DNA from: Edaphochlamys debaryana
Taxonomy: Eukaryota > Chlorophyta > Chlorophyceae > Chlamydomonadales
DNA length: 64,000 nucleotides
Reading direction: 5' to 3'
NCBI GenBank assembly: GCA_016858145.1
Contig: JAEHOE010000134.1
Coordinates: forward strand, 62,001 to 126,000
The notes below the pieces were generated by a model. That model was not told the DNA's origin, made no database searches, and saw only the letters and a list, made by a program, of their open reading frames with translations. Made by a program: the position numbers and the translations under genes. Shown here piece after piece: positions 10,401 through 23,000 of this stretch. How positions within the stretch are numbered: position 1 is the stretch's first letter; each line of letters starts with the position of its first letter.

Positions 10401-12951
10401 CCCTCTCCATTTCCCACTCTCCACCAGACCCCTGCCTCCATCACCCCCTCCCTCCGGCCCCCCTCCCCCTCCCCCCCTCCCCTCCCTCCCCACCAGGTAC
10501 ACGAAGGGCGCTATGGCCAGCACGTCCAGCCAGAAGGCGGGTGTGGAGGCGTAGAAGCGGGCCAGGTCCGGGCCGTCCACCACGGCCCGGGAGCGGTAGC
10601 CGCACGACAGATTCAGGCCCACCTGGGGGCAGGGGGCAGGGGAGGAGGGGGGAGGGGAGATGTCCGTAACTGAGCGGGAATATGTCGGTATACGCCAGGG
10701 AAACGAAGCTGGGGAGGGGGGGAGGGGAGGAGGGCACTGGGTGGGTGCTGCCAGGTTCGAGGCAGGAGGCTCACGCAGCTGCCCGCTGCCTGCGCCCGGC
10801 CCCACATGCGCCCCCTTCCCCACCCCCGATGCACCCCCTCCCCACGTGCCTGGAAGCACAGCAGGATGTTGGCCGAGTAGATGATGCCTGGGGAGGGGGG
10901 GGAGGGGAACAGAAAGGGTGGGGGCATGAGTGTCGCCTGCCTCCATAGGCAGCCGCACAGCCGCTCTGCACCGCCGTAGCTCCCTCGGCCCTCCCCGCCC
11001 AGCACCCTCCCCTCCCCCCCCTCCCCTCCCCTCTTTTTGAATGGTGTTGCTCGGCTCCCCATAGCCCCTCCCAGTGGTGTCTCGCGCGAAGACTTTCTCC
11101 ACCTCATCCCCCGCCAGGGCGCGCATTTGCTGGGCGGTTTAAAGCGCACCCCCTCCCCCCGCTGCCGCTCTATCTCTTCCTCCGCTCTTCAATGCTCCGA
11201 AAACCACCCCCGCTCCCCCCCCTTCCCTCCCTCCTCCGCCCCCCCCCCTCACCCCCCGCCAGGTCCGTCCGCGTGCAGGCCGCCTCCAGGTGGCCGTAGT
11301 TCTCCAGGCAGAAGGCCACGTTGACCGGCACCCAGAAGGCCGTGAACACGCAGTCGAACAGCAACATGGCCCCGAACCAGGCCAGCGCGGCGCCGCAGCG
11401 GGGGTGCAGCACGGGCAGGCCGAACACGGAGCGCCTGGGGGGTGGGAGGGCGGGGTAGGGGAGGAGGTGTGGGGGGGGGGGGAGGAGGGGGGAGGGGGGG
11501 AAGCGGCAGGCCCTACCTGACCGCTCCCCGCCGGTACACATGGCCGTCCAGCCCCCTCAGCCGCCCCCCGCGCCCTCCTCCTTCTCACCCCTTCCCCCCA
11601 GCACACACCGCCCTCGCCCCCACGCCTGGGCGCCCCATTCCCCGTCAGCCGCCACCCTCCAGCACCCCCTTTCCCCCTCTCCATTACGTTGAACTACTCG
11701 GCCTCTTCCCCCCCCCACACAAATCCCCTGGGCGCCCCCCTTCGGACCGCCTCCCTCCCCTCCCCTCCCCCCTCCACCTGGGCGCCCCCCTGCACGCCGC
11801 CTCCCTGTCCAGCAGCTCCTGGCTGTAGGCCTCCCAGCTGGCCAGGCCCACGGGCAGCTGCCGGGACACCAGGCTGTACAGCACGCCTGGGGGCCGGAGG
11901 GGGGGGCGCGGCGGAGGAGGGAGGGGGGAAGGTGGGAGGGGGAGGGGCGGGCGGCAGCAGCTGCGGCCGCGGTTGGGCTGGCGCTGCTTGTGTGAAGGGC
12001 TGCTCGCATGAGCCGGGAGGTGGAGATGCGGTGATTAGCCGGCCGGCCTTAGATACGGAACTAAGGCCCGAGTTCAAAGCCCTTTTAGCTGGACGTGTGT
12101 GTCTCGCAGGCCCCGTGTGGCAGCAGCACGCCCGGAAGGTTCTGTTGGGCGGGGCCATGACTTGAAGCGGGAGGCATGGGGGGCAGATCTTGCTCGTCCC
12201 ACGCTCTGAGGAGAGGGTTACAGCCCAATCCCGCAGCGGTCTATTGCGCTGCCCTCTCAAAGTACACCCCAAAGGCTTCCGGCCTGAGCACGCCCCGTCC
12301 CAGGCTCCGGGCTTGGCTGCAGGGCCTGCGACCCCCCTCCACCCCGTGCCGTATCGTACCTTGCTCTCCGCCTCCCTCGCCTGCCGCGCTGGAGGGCGGG
12401 CTCCAGGCGGCGTGCCAGAACCGCGTGCCCGCCTCCCGCAGCTGGTGCCCGATATGGCGGGTAATCTCCCTGAACGTCGGCCCCTGGTGCGATTGCGGAA
12501 GCGTGGCCTCGCCGACTGCTACGACTGATGCCGCGGCCGGTCCGCGTGTGGGGGGCAGTAGGGATATGCCGCAGCACACCCAACGGCGGCGGAGCTTTGA
12601 CGAGGGCACGCGCGGGACCGCGAGCGGCGCTGACCAGGCCTTGCCCGCGTGGGCGAAGGCCGACAGCGCGTCGTCTGTGGTGTCGTAGGAGGAGCTGTCG
12701 GGCGGCAGGTGGTTCTCGGTCTGTGGGGATGGGGAGGTTATGCAGACAGGGGTGGCGGGGGAGACCGGGTGGAGCGGTGGAGGGTGGAGGCTAGCGGAGC
12801 AGAAAGGGCATGGTCGTGACCCTGGGCACGTGAGCTCGCCTACCTGCACCCGCTTGCCGGCCAGGTCGTCGACCTCCGCGCCGTCAGGGCCATCCTTTGC
12901 CTTGCCATTGGCAGCCGGCTCCACGAGGAGACCGACGGTGGACGGCGGCAT
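1484..12951 (-). CDS. Six-transmembrane cation channel with cyclic-nucleotide-binding domain and long low-complexity tail
   Basis: Assembled exons: 12951-12844, 12720-12360, 11886-11778, 11434-11253, 10887-10850, 10622-10494, 10286-10182, 9894-9796, 9485-9423, 9147-9040, 8676-8626, 8235-8137, 7910-7821, 7607-7518, 7236-7171, 6829-6692, 6518-6424, 6186-6021, 5792-5694, 5483-5289, 5217-4947, 4844-4294, 4093-1484 (1940 residues, all phases fit). S1 lies near residue 205 and S2 near 254. S3 is near 296, S4 near 326 (LIRLVRLFRVAGIIK, basic residue every third position) and S5 near 378. The pore helix WWTAVYFTTTV leads into the filter TTTGYADFTP near 436-445, and S6 lies near 452. A C-linker follows. 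The CNBD is at about 567-699, with GEGSVLAE and ARSTRFWTVRTE resembling the phosphate-binding cassette. The tail of about 1100 residues is Gly/Ala/Ser/Pro-rich with a 48-bp coding minisatellite. The family is CNG/HCN/EAG-like; ion selectivity and ligand cannot be read from sequence. GC donors are needed after 10850 and probably 8626. Confidence 0.85.
3594..3860 (-). repeat. Coding minisatellite, 48-bp unit, in the channel tail
   Basis: Near-identical units begin at 3594, 3642, 3690, 3738, 3786 and 3834, exactly 48 bases apart. In the channel frame each encodes 16 residues built around GGSGRGG followed by an alanine-rich stretch (for example TLAAAAMAA). The unit is a multiple of three, so copy-number change would keep the frame. 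Confidence 0.85.
4438..4482 (-). repeat. Hexanucleotide repeat encoding Gly-Ala dipeptides
   Basis: A GCACCC/GCGCCC-type hexamer is repeated about seven times within channel exon 4844-4294. It encodes an alternating Gly-Ala run in the disordered tail. Confidence 0.7.
7661..7817. repeat. Two blocks of a CCGGA pentanucleotide repeat in one channel intron
   Basis: Blocks at 7661-7700 and 7789-7817 consist of tandem CCGGA units in the same orientation, separated by about 90 unrelated bases. Both lie in the intron 7820-7608. The second block starts directly at the 5' splice site of that intron, so on the pre-mRNA the donor GTAGG runs straight into the repeat. Confidence 0.8.
8214..8347 (-). repeat. 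Edge of the S6 exon duplicated in the adjoining intron
   Basis: The 29 bases at 8214-8242 (last bases of intron, acceptor CAG, first bases of the S6 exon) recur at 8319-8347 with one mismatch. The upstream copy keeps the acceptor and would encode VLVMFMA instead of VIVMFMA, but the following sequence does not continue the S6 helix. It is therefore a partial copy or decoy acceptor. Confidence 0.75.
8690..8765. repeat. Degenerate GGTTGG-type minisatellite in a channel intron
   Basis: Many copies of GGTTGG spaced 8 to 17 bases apart, in an intron just upstream (on the minus strand) of the selectivity-filter exon. On the transcript they read CCAACC. No function is evident. Confidence 0.6.
9609..9645. 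repeat. Nine-base tandem repeat in a channel intron
   Basis: The unit GACCCACAT is repeated four times in a row in the intron between exons 9894-9796 and 9485-9423. This is a simple minisatellite. Confidence 0.85.
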
Positions 12952-13393
12952 GCCTCCAGCCCTTGGCTGTCCCCAAAGCCTAGTGGACCATGAGCATTGC
13001 TAATAAGCATCGGGTTTTAGGCTCCATCGCAGGGAGCAGGGTGGCACTTGAGCCGGCACAGGAGGAGTTTGGCGATTCCTGGTTCGCAAATGGAAGCAGG
13101 CCAGACGAGAGTGAGGTCCTAGCAGTGCAAGGTAAGGTCGTGTCACAATTGCTGTTCGCAGGACCTAGCTGCTGCTGGGGCTCCGGATTGGCAGACTAGG
13201 CCCCCGTGCCCATCGCTGCAAGGCCGGGCCGACTTGCGCTGTTTCACCACATTGCAGACGAGCGCGGCTCATTTGAACGGTCGCAGGGGGGACCTGCCGT
13301 GTAAATTACCGATCGAAAGGGGTCGGGGTAATGACAGCCCGCTCAGCCGAGCACACTTGAGGCCCGAGTTAGCGTAGATTCTCTAGCATACCT
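12952..13393. promoter_or_regulatory. Divergent promoter region between the channel and GT47 genes
   Basis: These 442 bases separate the start codons of two genes transcribed away from each other (channel ATG at 12951, GT47 ATG at 13394). They must hold both 5' UTRs and promoters unless an upstream non-coding exon exists. AT-richer patches occur near 13300-13390. I cannot pick out a convincing TATA box. Confidence 0.5.
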
Positions 13394-16300
13394 ATGGCGC
13401 TGGCTGTGCTCATCGCGGCATTGTGCCTGGCGCAAGCGAGCGATGTTGCTGCTTCGCACTTTCGCGAGGAGACGAAGTCCTGCGACCCGGAGTGCTCAAA
13501 GTGGGTAGACGTGGAGGCCCTGATGCTGAAACGCGGCTCAGCTTGGGTACCCTGCTATTGCTCCGGTCCCTTGCTCCCTGTCCAACCCCAGCCACCTCGT
13601 CCACCTCGCCTTAACCCCTGTCCCCTAGGATTGGCAACTGCAACGGCGAGACGGGGCAATGTGACTGTCCTTTCGGCCTAACAGGTGCCGCGGGAAGCGA
13701 GCGGGAAGCCGGGCTGGGAACAAACCCTGCCAGCATGGTTCCTGCCGTGTCCCTGCCGTTCAACCCCCTTCTGGGGGAATGGCACGGACAGGAGTTGCGA
13801 AGGACTGCAGGCCTTCAGCACCCTTCAGCTTGAGACGTTGACGGGGTCCGGCCCTTCACCTGCGCCGTGGGCTGGGACCTGTGCTGGGACGTGTCCAGGC
13901 CGTGTCTGTCACACCGGGGTGCTGGGCTCGTGGTGCCCCCCCACGTGCCCAGCACACCGCCATAACAAGCTGCATGGCGGGCTGGCTTCATGGCATCGGG
14001 AGCGTCGGCACGCGGCCGACCCCCCCCCCTGACCCTCCCGCCCCGGCCCCCCAGGCCCCACGTGCAGGGAGCAACTCTTCCCCGCCTGCCACTCCAGCCT
14101 CGAACCGGGGACCACACCCAACTACGGCTCCTGGTACCCCAAGAACTGCCTAGTGGGTCGGCATGCCGTGCCGTGCTGGTAACGGCGGTCTTGTGACGGG
14201 GCGTTGTTGTGTGCCCCACGTCTCTGTTTGGCCTCGAGCGGGTGGCGCGGGGCCCGTGGCTGGCTCCGCTCACGCTGAGGCATGGCATGGCATGCGAGCT
14301 GTGGGTCTCGATGGCTTGGGTTGTGTATGCCGCCAGCCCTGTCCAGGGCCCAACTGCCAGCTCCATGCCCCCTAACGCACGCTCCCCCGCCCCTGCCCGC
14401 ACGGCCGCAGTGCTTCAAGCAGCTCCGGGCTCACCCCTACTCGTGCCCGGCCTACCTGCGGGCCGAGGGGTCGTACGGCAGCCAGATGCTGCAGCCCTGC
14501 TTCTATGACGCACTCATGCGGGGCGGGGTGAGGTCATGGGCGCATGGGGTTCGGCGGCAATGGGGGATGGGCGGAGGATGGGTTGTGTTCGGGGCCTGGG
14601 CGGGCGGACAGAGGCAATCAAGGTCACATCCAACAAGGGCACACTGTCCGCACCCAACAACGCAACCATGAGCTTGCCCTGCCCCTCTCTCCCGCAGCTG
14701 CTGTGCTACAAGTACGCCGACCGACCCGAGGAGAAGCAGCTGTCGGACTCGCCGGGGATAGACGACCCCGGGGTGGAGTGGTACCGCATCAACTCCTACC
14801 CCGAGTACAAGGAGATCAGGGTGGAGGGGGAGCAGGTGCCCAAGGTGGGTCGGTGGGGGCCGAGGGGGCGGCAGTTCCCGCTGCGACCTAGAGCAAGCGT
14901 TCTGACAAGGAGGAGTGGGGACCTGGGCGGGGTGGCGGAGGGGCCGGCTGTGTGACTGGACGGCAGCTCAGCTCCCGTGTCGGCAGGGAGGGCTGCGCTG
15001 GGGGTGCGCTTCGCTTGCTTGAGGCTGGGCTCACAAGTGTGACCGGTCGGGGAACCCTGCAGGAGGTCAAGACGCCGGACGGCGGGACGTGGCGGCCGCT
15101 ACGGGAGTGCCCCGGGAAGTGAGCACACGTGCCGCTGGGCCATGAAGAAGGGGGGGGAGGGCGAGCAGGGCCCGGCTTGCCAGCTTTGCGTGCGGGCTTC
15201 CCTCTGGCAGCATGCCACCGCCTGCCGTCCCTGTACCTGGCTTGTGCGGCGGCTCCGTGCACGCTTCCAACTGCCAACCCTCCTGTGCCGCCGCAGCTGC
15301 TCCCACCGCGGCTGGTGCCAGATCCAGGGGTCGAATTACCAAGTGAGCCGGGGGGTAGGAGGGCTCTCAGCATGGGAGCCAAGGCACGATGCCTGGCTCT
15401 GAGCCGCCCCTTTGAGATCTCCTCCGCGTGCTTGCTTGCTTCGTCCCCGTTCCGTGGGCCCATCCACTTCCTCCTTGACGCAGTCTCACGCTGCAGGGAT
15501 TGCCCGCTGACGCCCACCCGCCCCTCCGAATCCGGCCCCCGCTTCCCGGCTCCTTGCGTGCGGGGTGCGTGCAGGGCAGGCACGATGACCCCCAGGAGCG
15601 CTGGTGCAGCTGCCACTCGTTCTCCCAGGGCGTTACCTGCGAGATCGCCGAACCCTACCATTGCTACAACAACTGCAGGTGGGTATGGGGCTGTGCGGGC
15701 GGGTGGCGCATGCGGATTCGGAAGCTGGGGCTGCTTTCGACCTGTTTGCTGAAGGAGAGAGTTGAGTGGGATTGGCAGTCTAGGGTCAGGCATAGCGTCT
15801 GAGGTCGCGGCTAGTACACCACGTGGCTCGAGAGCGCGGACCCGCTTGTCGCTGACCTGGCCGCCTGACCTCCCTGCCGGCCCCGTGCAGTGGCCGGGGC
15901 GAGTGCGCGCGCGGCGGCTGGTGCCACTGCCAGCCCGGGTACTGGGGTCACGGCTGCACGCGGAGCAAGGCATACGTCAGTGACAAGGGTGGGTGGGGCG
16001 AGGGCGGAAAGAGAAGTGGAGGAAGAGACGGGCGAAGTGAGGGCGGCCGGGCAGGTTGCGTGTGTGGTCGGCGTGTGTCGTGCTCGTCGGTCGATCACCG
16101 ACGCTTGCGGACGATCGAGGCGTTCGGTACTCAGGAATGACATTACTGTGTGGTACACGCGGGCCTCTGCTCACTCGATCCACGCCCCAGGCTGGCGGCC
16201 CAACCACGCCGACATCAAGATCTACGTGTACGACCTGCCAGAGATCGTCGTACACCGCCGCGAGTTTGACGACCAGTGGTACGCACGGGGTTTCCGGGGA

Positions 16301-19300
16301 GGGATGACCGGCGCTTCGCACCCACATGTCATCCTCGCTCGTCAGCCCAGTTTGCTGCTCCCACTGCGCCTGTTGGCTGAAGTCCCCTGCGACGCTCCCT
16401 AGTCCTTTTATGCCATACATGCGTTACGTGCACCACAGCGCGCATATTGTTGGTGGCCGCCCGTCTGCCCGTCGAGCCTCGTGGGCAGGCATGCCACCAT
16501 CACCACCGCGGCCTCCCTTTCCCCCGCAGCGCGCTGCCCTACCCTTCCCTGCTCAGCTCTACCCGTCTGCCCGATCCGGCTCGCCGGCTGATGCAGTACG
16601 ATCCTTCCCCAACCTGCTGCCCCCCTCTCCACCCCCCGGCCCCCCAGGGCGCTTATTGACCGCATGTACAACGTGGAGATTGAGTTCATGGAACACCTGC
16701 TGGCGGACTGGGGCGTGCGGACGGAGAACCCCTGGGAAGGTGCGTCTGGGTGTCGCCGGTGGCGGCTGGGGCGCTGGGGGATGTCCCGGGCGGGGGTTGT
16801 TGCGGCCGGGCCTTGAGCTATGCGCGTAATCGCATCGTGAGGGGAGGTTGTGCTGAGCTGCGGACTCACGGTAGGCGTACCGCAGCTGGCTGTTCCTGGT
16901 TCCCGCCCCTCATCCCATCCGTTCCCGCACGCAGCTGCGCTGTTCGTGGTCCCCTCCTTCACCTACTGGTACACCGGTGAGGCGGGAGCCGGAGCAGGGC
17001 GCTGCCGATGGCCGGATTCCTGGCCAGGGGCAGACGCTGCGTTCGGCCACCGCGGCCCTTCCTTGCGCCAGCACTTCAGGGCCGGGGCCGATCCGTCTCC
17101 GTACTACTGCTGCTACCCAACCTCAACACGCGCACCCAAATGAGCAGCCGCCCACCAAGCGCGCACGCACGCACGCCCGGCCCTCCGCAGGCAACATTGG
17201 CAACCCGTACTACCTGATGCAACACGTGACACACCACCTGCAGCAGCTGCCCTTCTTCAACCTGACGGGCGGCCGCAACCACGTGCTCATGGCCACAAAC
17301 GACCGGGGCGTGTGCAAGCTGGGGCAGGCGCAGCTGGAGCTGCAGCACTCCATCAAGGTGCGTGTGGCGGGGCGTGGGTGCTGCGGGGGATGCCCGGCGA
17401 GGCGCTGGATGGTGGGGGGCTTGGGCTCACAGCAGACTTGCTCGCGAGTGCAGCGAGTGGGGGCGTGGGTGTGGCGGGGGGCGGGGCTCTCGGGGCGAAG
17501 GTGTTGGGGTTTGCGTGCGGTAGGCAACGGGCTGATGGAGCACAGGAGGAGGCGCCCGAGGCGGGGGGCTGGTGCACTGGGGCTGGGGTTGGGGGTGGTC
17601 CGCTTGCGCTCGGCGCTCAAGGTGGATGCGGGAGGCCGTGCTGGCCTTGCGGGCAGGGGCTCAAGGCGGGGGCCTCGCCGTGAGGGATGTATCGCTCGGG
17701 TGGGTCAATCGTTCCCGGCTCACCCCGTGCACCGCAGTTGGTGCACTTCGGCCAGGCCCCGCGCCGCCCCTACGCGCGCCACAAGAACCCGGAGGCGGGG
17801 CACCACCTCACCGGCAACCTACCGCAGCCGGGGCACCGCTTCGAGGGCTTCCCGGATTTCAACGGGTGAGTGCAGGGAAGTGTTCCGTGCGCGGTGCGCA
17901 CAAGGGGGATGCGTCTAGATGTGGGTGCGGACTGTCGGGGTGGATGCAACGTGCGTGCAGGGCATGCTGACGGCCCCCGCTCCGGCCCTCCAGTGGTGAC
18001 GTCATGGAGGAAGCCGAGATCTGCTACCGGTGAGCCTAGCAGTGTGCACAAGGGCTGTGCCAGGGAGGATTGAGGCCCTTCTGCCATCTCGATGCAGCAC
18101 TGCTCGCACCCGCTCCTCAGCCTCGGCCCTACCTCAGCCCTGGCCGCGCATGCTCTGGCCCCGCCTCGCCCCCATCTCCCCCCCATGCGCCCCTCCCCCC
18201 AGGCCCGAGAAGGACGTGGTGACTCCGAACTACCTCCACACGGCCTGGGTGCAGCCAGACACATACTCCAGGGTGTGTCTTGGGAGCGGGGCTAAGCACA
18301 AGAGTCCCACGACACCACCTCCTTAGCACATACAGCTGCCCAACCAGAATACTTGGTCCTCACCCCAGCCCCCAAAGGCGGCCTTCTGTATCAACTCGCC
18401 CCAGCTCTTTCTCAAGCACAGCCCTCTCTCTCACCACCGTTACAAAGGCTCCGAAGAGGCCATCCCCACAGCGTTCTACCGCCCATTTTTGGAGGTGTGC
18501 TCGCCCTGGGGCTGCAGGTGTGGAAGGTGGAGGAGCTGCCCGACGGCAACCGCAAGGTGACCCGACGGACGGATGCGGAGCCTCGGGAGACAACGCTCTT
18601 CTTCGCAGGCTACGTCAAGTGGGTGTGGTGACTGGGGGGAAGGAATGTTCGCGGGCCCGGTTGGCGTGCCGCGACCACACCATCATGGTTCGGACCGTCA
18701 GCAGCTAGTTCTGGACGTTGCGGCCTCGCGCAACGCGTCTTGATCGGTGAGCACTCCTTCGCGCCACCCTGCCACCCCCCGCAGGCCCGACATGGTGTAC
18801 TCCCAGGGCGTGCGGCAGACCCTCCACCGCATGTTTAAGAAGGGCGGCAAGCACGACCCCGAGGGGCCCAACAAGCGCCCCGACTACAAGGTCTCGGAGC
18901 CCGTGTGTGAGTGGCGGAGGGGCCGCACGGTGGGATCCCCCACCTCAGGGCTGGGTCCATCCGCGACCCAGAGCACTAGGCCGTCGGGGCGCTTGGATGG
19001 GCTCCGGGTGGTCTGCGTACGGTACTGACGGGCTTGCCGCACGCACGGTGCCGATGGTGCCCCGGCTCCGGTGGCGAACGGCCTGGCCAAGGACGGAGGC
19101 AAGCCGCGCCGGCTGAAGGAGTCCTGTGCTTTGAAGCGCGCGAAGCCGCGCGGGCTGAAAGAGTTTGATCCTTCTTCGAAGTGCTCTTCAATGTTCCGCA
19201 AAGCTTCCACCCGCCCCGCAGACAACGCCGTCGACCAGATGATACACTCCAAGTTCTGTCTGGCCCCCATGGGCGCCGGCTGGGGCATCCGCCTCGCGGA

Positions 19301-20050
19301 GGCCATGGTTACCGGCTGCGTGCCGGTCATCGTGCAGGACCATGTGTACCAGGTGGGGTTGCAGAGGAGGCTGGCTGCTGCCATGTCTGGTAGGTAGACA
19401 TGAAATGCTGCTCGTAACCCCATGCGCATTGCGTCCCTCTCGCTTCACCCCAGGCCCTGTGGGACGTGCTGCCGTACGAGGAGTTCTCGATCCGGATCTC
19501 CCGCGCCGAGCTGCATGATCTGGTCAACATCCTCGATGACGTCACGCCCGAGCAGCTGAAAAAGCTGCAGGTAGCATGATTGGGGCGGACCGTGCAAGGC
19601 TAGGTTGGGGGCCGCCGGGCCCTGCTGGGTAGTGGTAGAAAGGAGCAGCTCAGGATACGGAAGGCGAGGAACGCGGACCGGACGAAGTGGATTGGAACGT
19701 GGACCTGACTAAAGTCTGAACCCGCTGCCCCGTCCCTTCCCAACCGTGCACCTTGTGCTGTGGCCACAGGCGGGAGTGGACAAGTGGCATAGGTGAGCCT
19801 TCGGCCGGATATTGGGTTTGCCTCTTCGCTGGGCTACGGCTGCAGGTGCCGCGCGATCAGCATACGGCCCATGAGCCTGCGACCCGACGGTCCAACCCCG
19901 CGCCTCCCTACTTGAAAATTCCGCAGGGCCTTTTACTGGGACAAGGAGTGGGGCGGCCTCGCGTACAACTACACAATCACGGCGCTCAAACGGAGAGCGC
20001 TGCGAATGTGGAGCCAGGATTTCCGGCACCACCATTTGCACCTGCGGTAG
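13394..20050 (+). CDS. Exostosin-like (GT47) glycosyltransferase with three EGF-like modules
   Basis: Exons: 13394-13500, 13629-13684, 14055-14152, 14411-14527, 14698-14844, 15063-15118, 15297-15342, 15575-15678, 15891-15988, 16191-16278, 16648-16739, 16935-16976, 17191-17357, 17738-17865, 17994-18029, 18203-18272, 18518-18618, 18785-18906, 19222-19352, 19454-19570, 19770-19792, 19927-20050 (689 residues, all phases fit). An N-terminal hydrophobic signal (MALAVLIAALCLAQA) is followed by Cys-rich EGF-like modules: CNGETGQCDCP near residue 40, CSHRGWC near 195, and CSGRGEC to CHCQPGYWGHGC near 243-265. The exostosin domain opens with DIKIYVYDLPE near 283. It contains FVVPSFTYWY and LFFAGYVKPDMVYSQGVRQ, then SKFCLAPMGAGWGIRLAEAM near 570 and GCVPVIVQDHVYQ, and ends just after GGLAYNYTI. 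Established family role: glycosyl transfer to glycans or cell-wall glycoproteins in the Golgi or secretory route; substrate unknown. The fit between 18272 and 18518 is the least certain join. Confidence 0.88.
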
Positions 20051-23000
20051 CAAACACACGGCCGCCCCTCCGTCTGGAGACATCCCCAACGCGCCACGGG
20101 CCGGCGGGCGAGGGAGGAGAGCGAGAGGGAGAAGAAAGAGGCGAGGGACACGACGCGCCGGGAGACTAAGGCGGCAGCGGCCGAGGCGCGCAGGCCGGGG
20201 ACAATGAGCACAAGGAGCGGGGGGCGGGCGGGGCGGAGGCAGCGCCTCAGGCGGACAGCGGTGACCTCGATCTTCGCCATCACCGCCACCATCGCCACCT
20301 GCGAAACTGCTGCCGCTTGGGGCAGGGGCATGGGCATGGGCAACGCACTAGTGGCGTGTACCGGTACTGGTCAGCGCGGGGGTGGCTACAGCCCAGCACC
20401 TGCAGCAAGGCCAGAAATTGAGCGATCAAAATGGAAACGAGGGGCCGCCTGCTCTTCCTTCTGCACCTAGCTAGCTAGGGAGAGGCACGTCGGGGCCTAG
20501 ATTGAGAGCAGAGCACCCGGCTCGACAGACGATGCATCGCTGTGCGTGCCCACTGCTGGAGTGCTACTCAGAGGGCGGGAGCCCAGGGTGAACAAGGGGC
20601 CATGCTAGGGATCAGCACTTCGGGGGCAGGAGGGGGAGTGATCACATGTTAACTTGCCCATCCACGATGGGACAGAGCCTTACGGATCGGCCCGAATACC
20701 GACCCCCCAGTACGAGTCAAAAACAGTTCACACTTTGACGACCGTCCTTAGAGGCAGCCCTGTGAAACGAACGAGAGGACGCAACACGACGCGGACATCA
20801 CGCGATCGAATACTGCAGCGCGCGAGGCCGAGGAGTGCCAAATCGAGGATGTCCAGGCCTTGTCGGCAAACTCATCGCGACTCAGTCGCTCACAGCAGCA
20901 CATCATCAGCGTGTGGCGGACAAAAAAGCCGGGGAAGCGCGTGGGGCCCGAGCGCAAAAGCGACCGAGTGCGACAAAGTCTTCGGGCTTCAACAGCCCTT
21001 CAACACGACATACTACACATAGTAGATAGCGAGGAGCACAAGCCGGGGCGCAGCGCTGCGAGTGGGCATCGAGCGGCTCGCGACCGAAACTGGAGGCACA
21101 TGGCGCGACTTGACGCCAGCCCCAGCACACCAAGTAACGCATCACGCGATACGTAGACAAGGCATCTCATGGCAACTTGGGCACCACAAGTCAGGATGCA
21201 CCCATGCTCGGCACGCGTGGCAGCGACGCCACCTCGCGCGACGGCTGCGTGCTCGCGCAGTGAAAGCGATAACAGACCGGGCTACGGGCAGTCGGGCACG
21301 CGGCTCCGGACACCACCGAGCTCGGTGGCATCCTGGCATCATCGCCCCTTCGCCGTCGCCCCTTCCCCCCTCGCCCAAGGCGCACGGGAAGCAAGTCCGC
21401 ACAGTCCAGAGCTGACAGGACAACAAACCGACACGCCAGTTGGCAGCTCTGGCCCCCAGCAAGCTGGCGGACACGCAGGCTGTCACCTGGCGCCTCTGGC
21501 TTGCTCGGCCAACATGCCAGTCGGCACCCGAAAGCCCCTCACCCTCCCCGAGCTGAGCGAGTTGTCTATAATAACCCTCCCCGAGCCCCTGCGCCCCTCC
21601 GCGCGCCCCTCCGCGCCCCCCTTGATTCAGCATCTTGCGGTCAACTGCTTGTGCCCACCGCGCTCCTTGCACCCTGCCTTGGCCCTTGCCCGGAACCCAG
21701 CACCTGCCGGCACCCTCCCCTCAGCCCTCACCCCCACTGCACCCACAGCGCCCCCTTCCACCCCCGCGAAGCTTGATCCAGTCACCTACTCCGGCTACTC
21801 GTGTGCCACCCTCGCCCCTCTGGCCCCCCTGTCGGCTTGCCCTCCGCGCCCCACCCCCCGCGCCCCACCCCCCGCGCCCCGCACCCCTTAGCGTCCCCCT
21901 GCTCACCGTGGCCCCCACACCACCCCCTCGCATGCTCTGCGCCCCTTCACCCCCCCTCCCCCCACGGCCCCGCCCGCGGCCCTCGCCCTGTGCCCCGAAC
22001 CCCTCAACCAAGCCGAGCTCCCTGCGCCCCTCGCGTGCACTGTGCCCCCCACACCGCCCATGCCCCACACGCGGCTCATGCCTCCACACTCCTCGCGCCC
22101 CTGCCCTGCATCGCTGCTCCCAGCTGGTTGGTGTCGGCACGACACGGCATGGGGGGCGTTGGGGGCATGGGGGGCGTGGGTTTGCCCGTTCCACGGCTCA
22201 CTAGGAGCCCTGCGCCCTCAGTCCAGCCCTGCAGTGCCGTTTCCTACTCCGCTGGGGACCTGGGCTGCCTGTTTCGACCTGCAGCGCCCTGGCCCGACGC
22301 CCGGTGGTGTGAGGCCTGCGTGTCGCGCTGATGTGCCTGCGCTGCTGCCTGGGACCACCCGGACGCCTCCGCCGTTGCCCCTACATCAGCCTGGCGACCG
22401 TGCGCCCCCCAGCCGGACCCCGCATCCGCCGCCGCTTCACCCCTGAATTCCTGTGTACACCTCGCACATGCCCCACCACTGGTGTGCAACCGCGCAGCAC
22501 ATGGGAGCCTGGATTCAGCAGCATCCCTGATGGGCGAGCTCAATCTCTGCGAAGTAGAGGGGTTTGTGTGTTTAGTGGGCATCTGTCCCTCAGGGGACCT
22601 ATCAGAAGGTGGAGGGACGCGAGCTCGTGTGTTGGTGGGGGCTCTGGGCGCAGCGTCGGGCACGGGCGTAGATTGGGACCGGCTGTGTTATGGCGACTGA
22701 AGGCCGCGGCAAGGCTCTGCAACACCCTGGTTGCATCGTAGTTGCATTCGCACCATTGCCGTGTCATCGCCGCACGCAGTGCAGCCACCGGCTATGGCCC
22801 CGTGCGTGCCTTTCCTTGCTGGAATGCTTCCTGCGACGTGCAAACGCGTCACTGGTCGGCAAACAAACTAGCCGGTGCTTGGCAGGCGCCAGAGACTGCC
22901 AGACGCGTCTGAATATCTGCTAGTGACATGCCCCACAGCCCGTGTCCCAGCCGCCGCTCCTCCTCATCAAATACCCGACCGGCAACTCATCAGCTGCAGC

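Noticed and set aside
20748..21160. Cys-rich minus-strand ORFs considered as a retroelement fragment
   Set aside because: No reverse transcriptase, integrase or transposase motif could be identified, and no flanking repeats were seen.
21169..22741. Several overlapping Pro/Ala-rich ORFs in the C-rich intergenic tract
   Set aside because: Compositional ORFs in all frames, no recognisable motifs, no consistent splice-phase chain.
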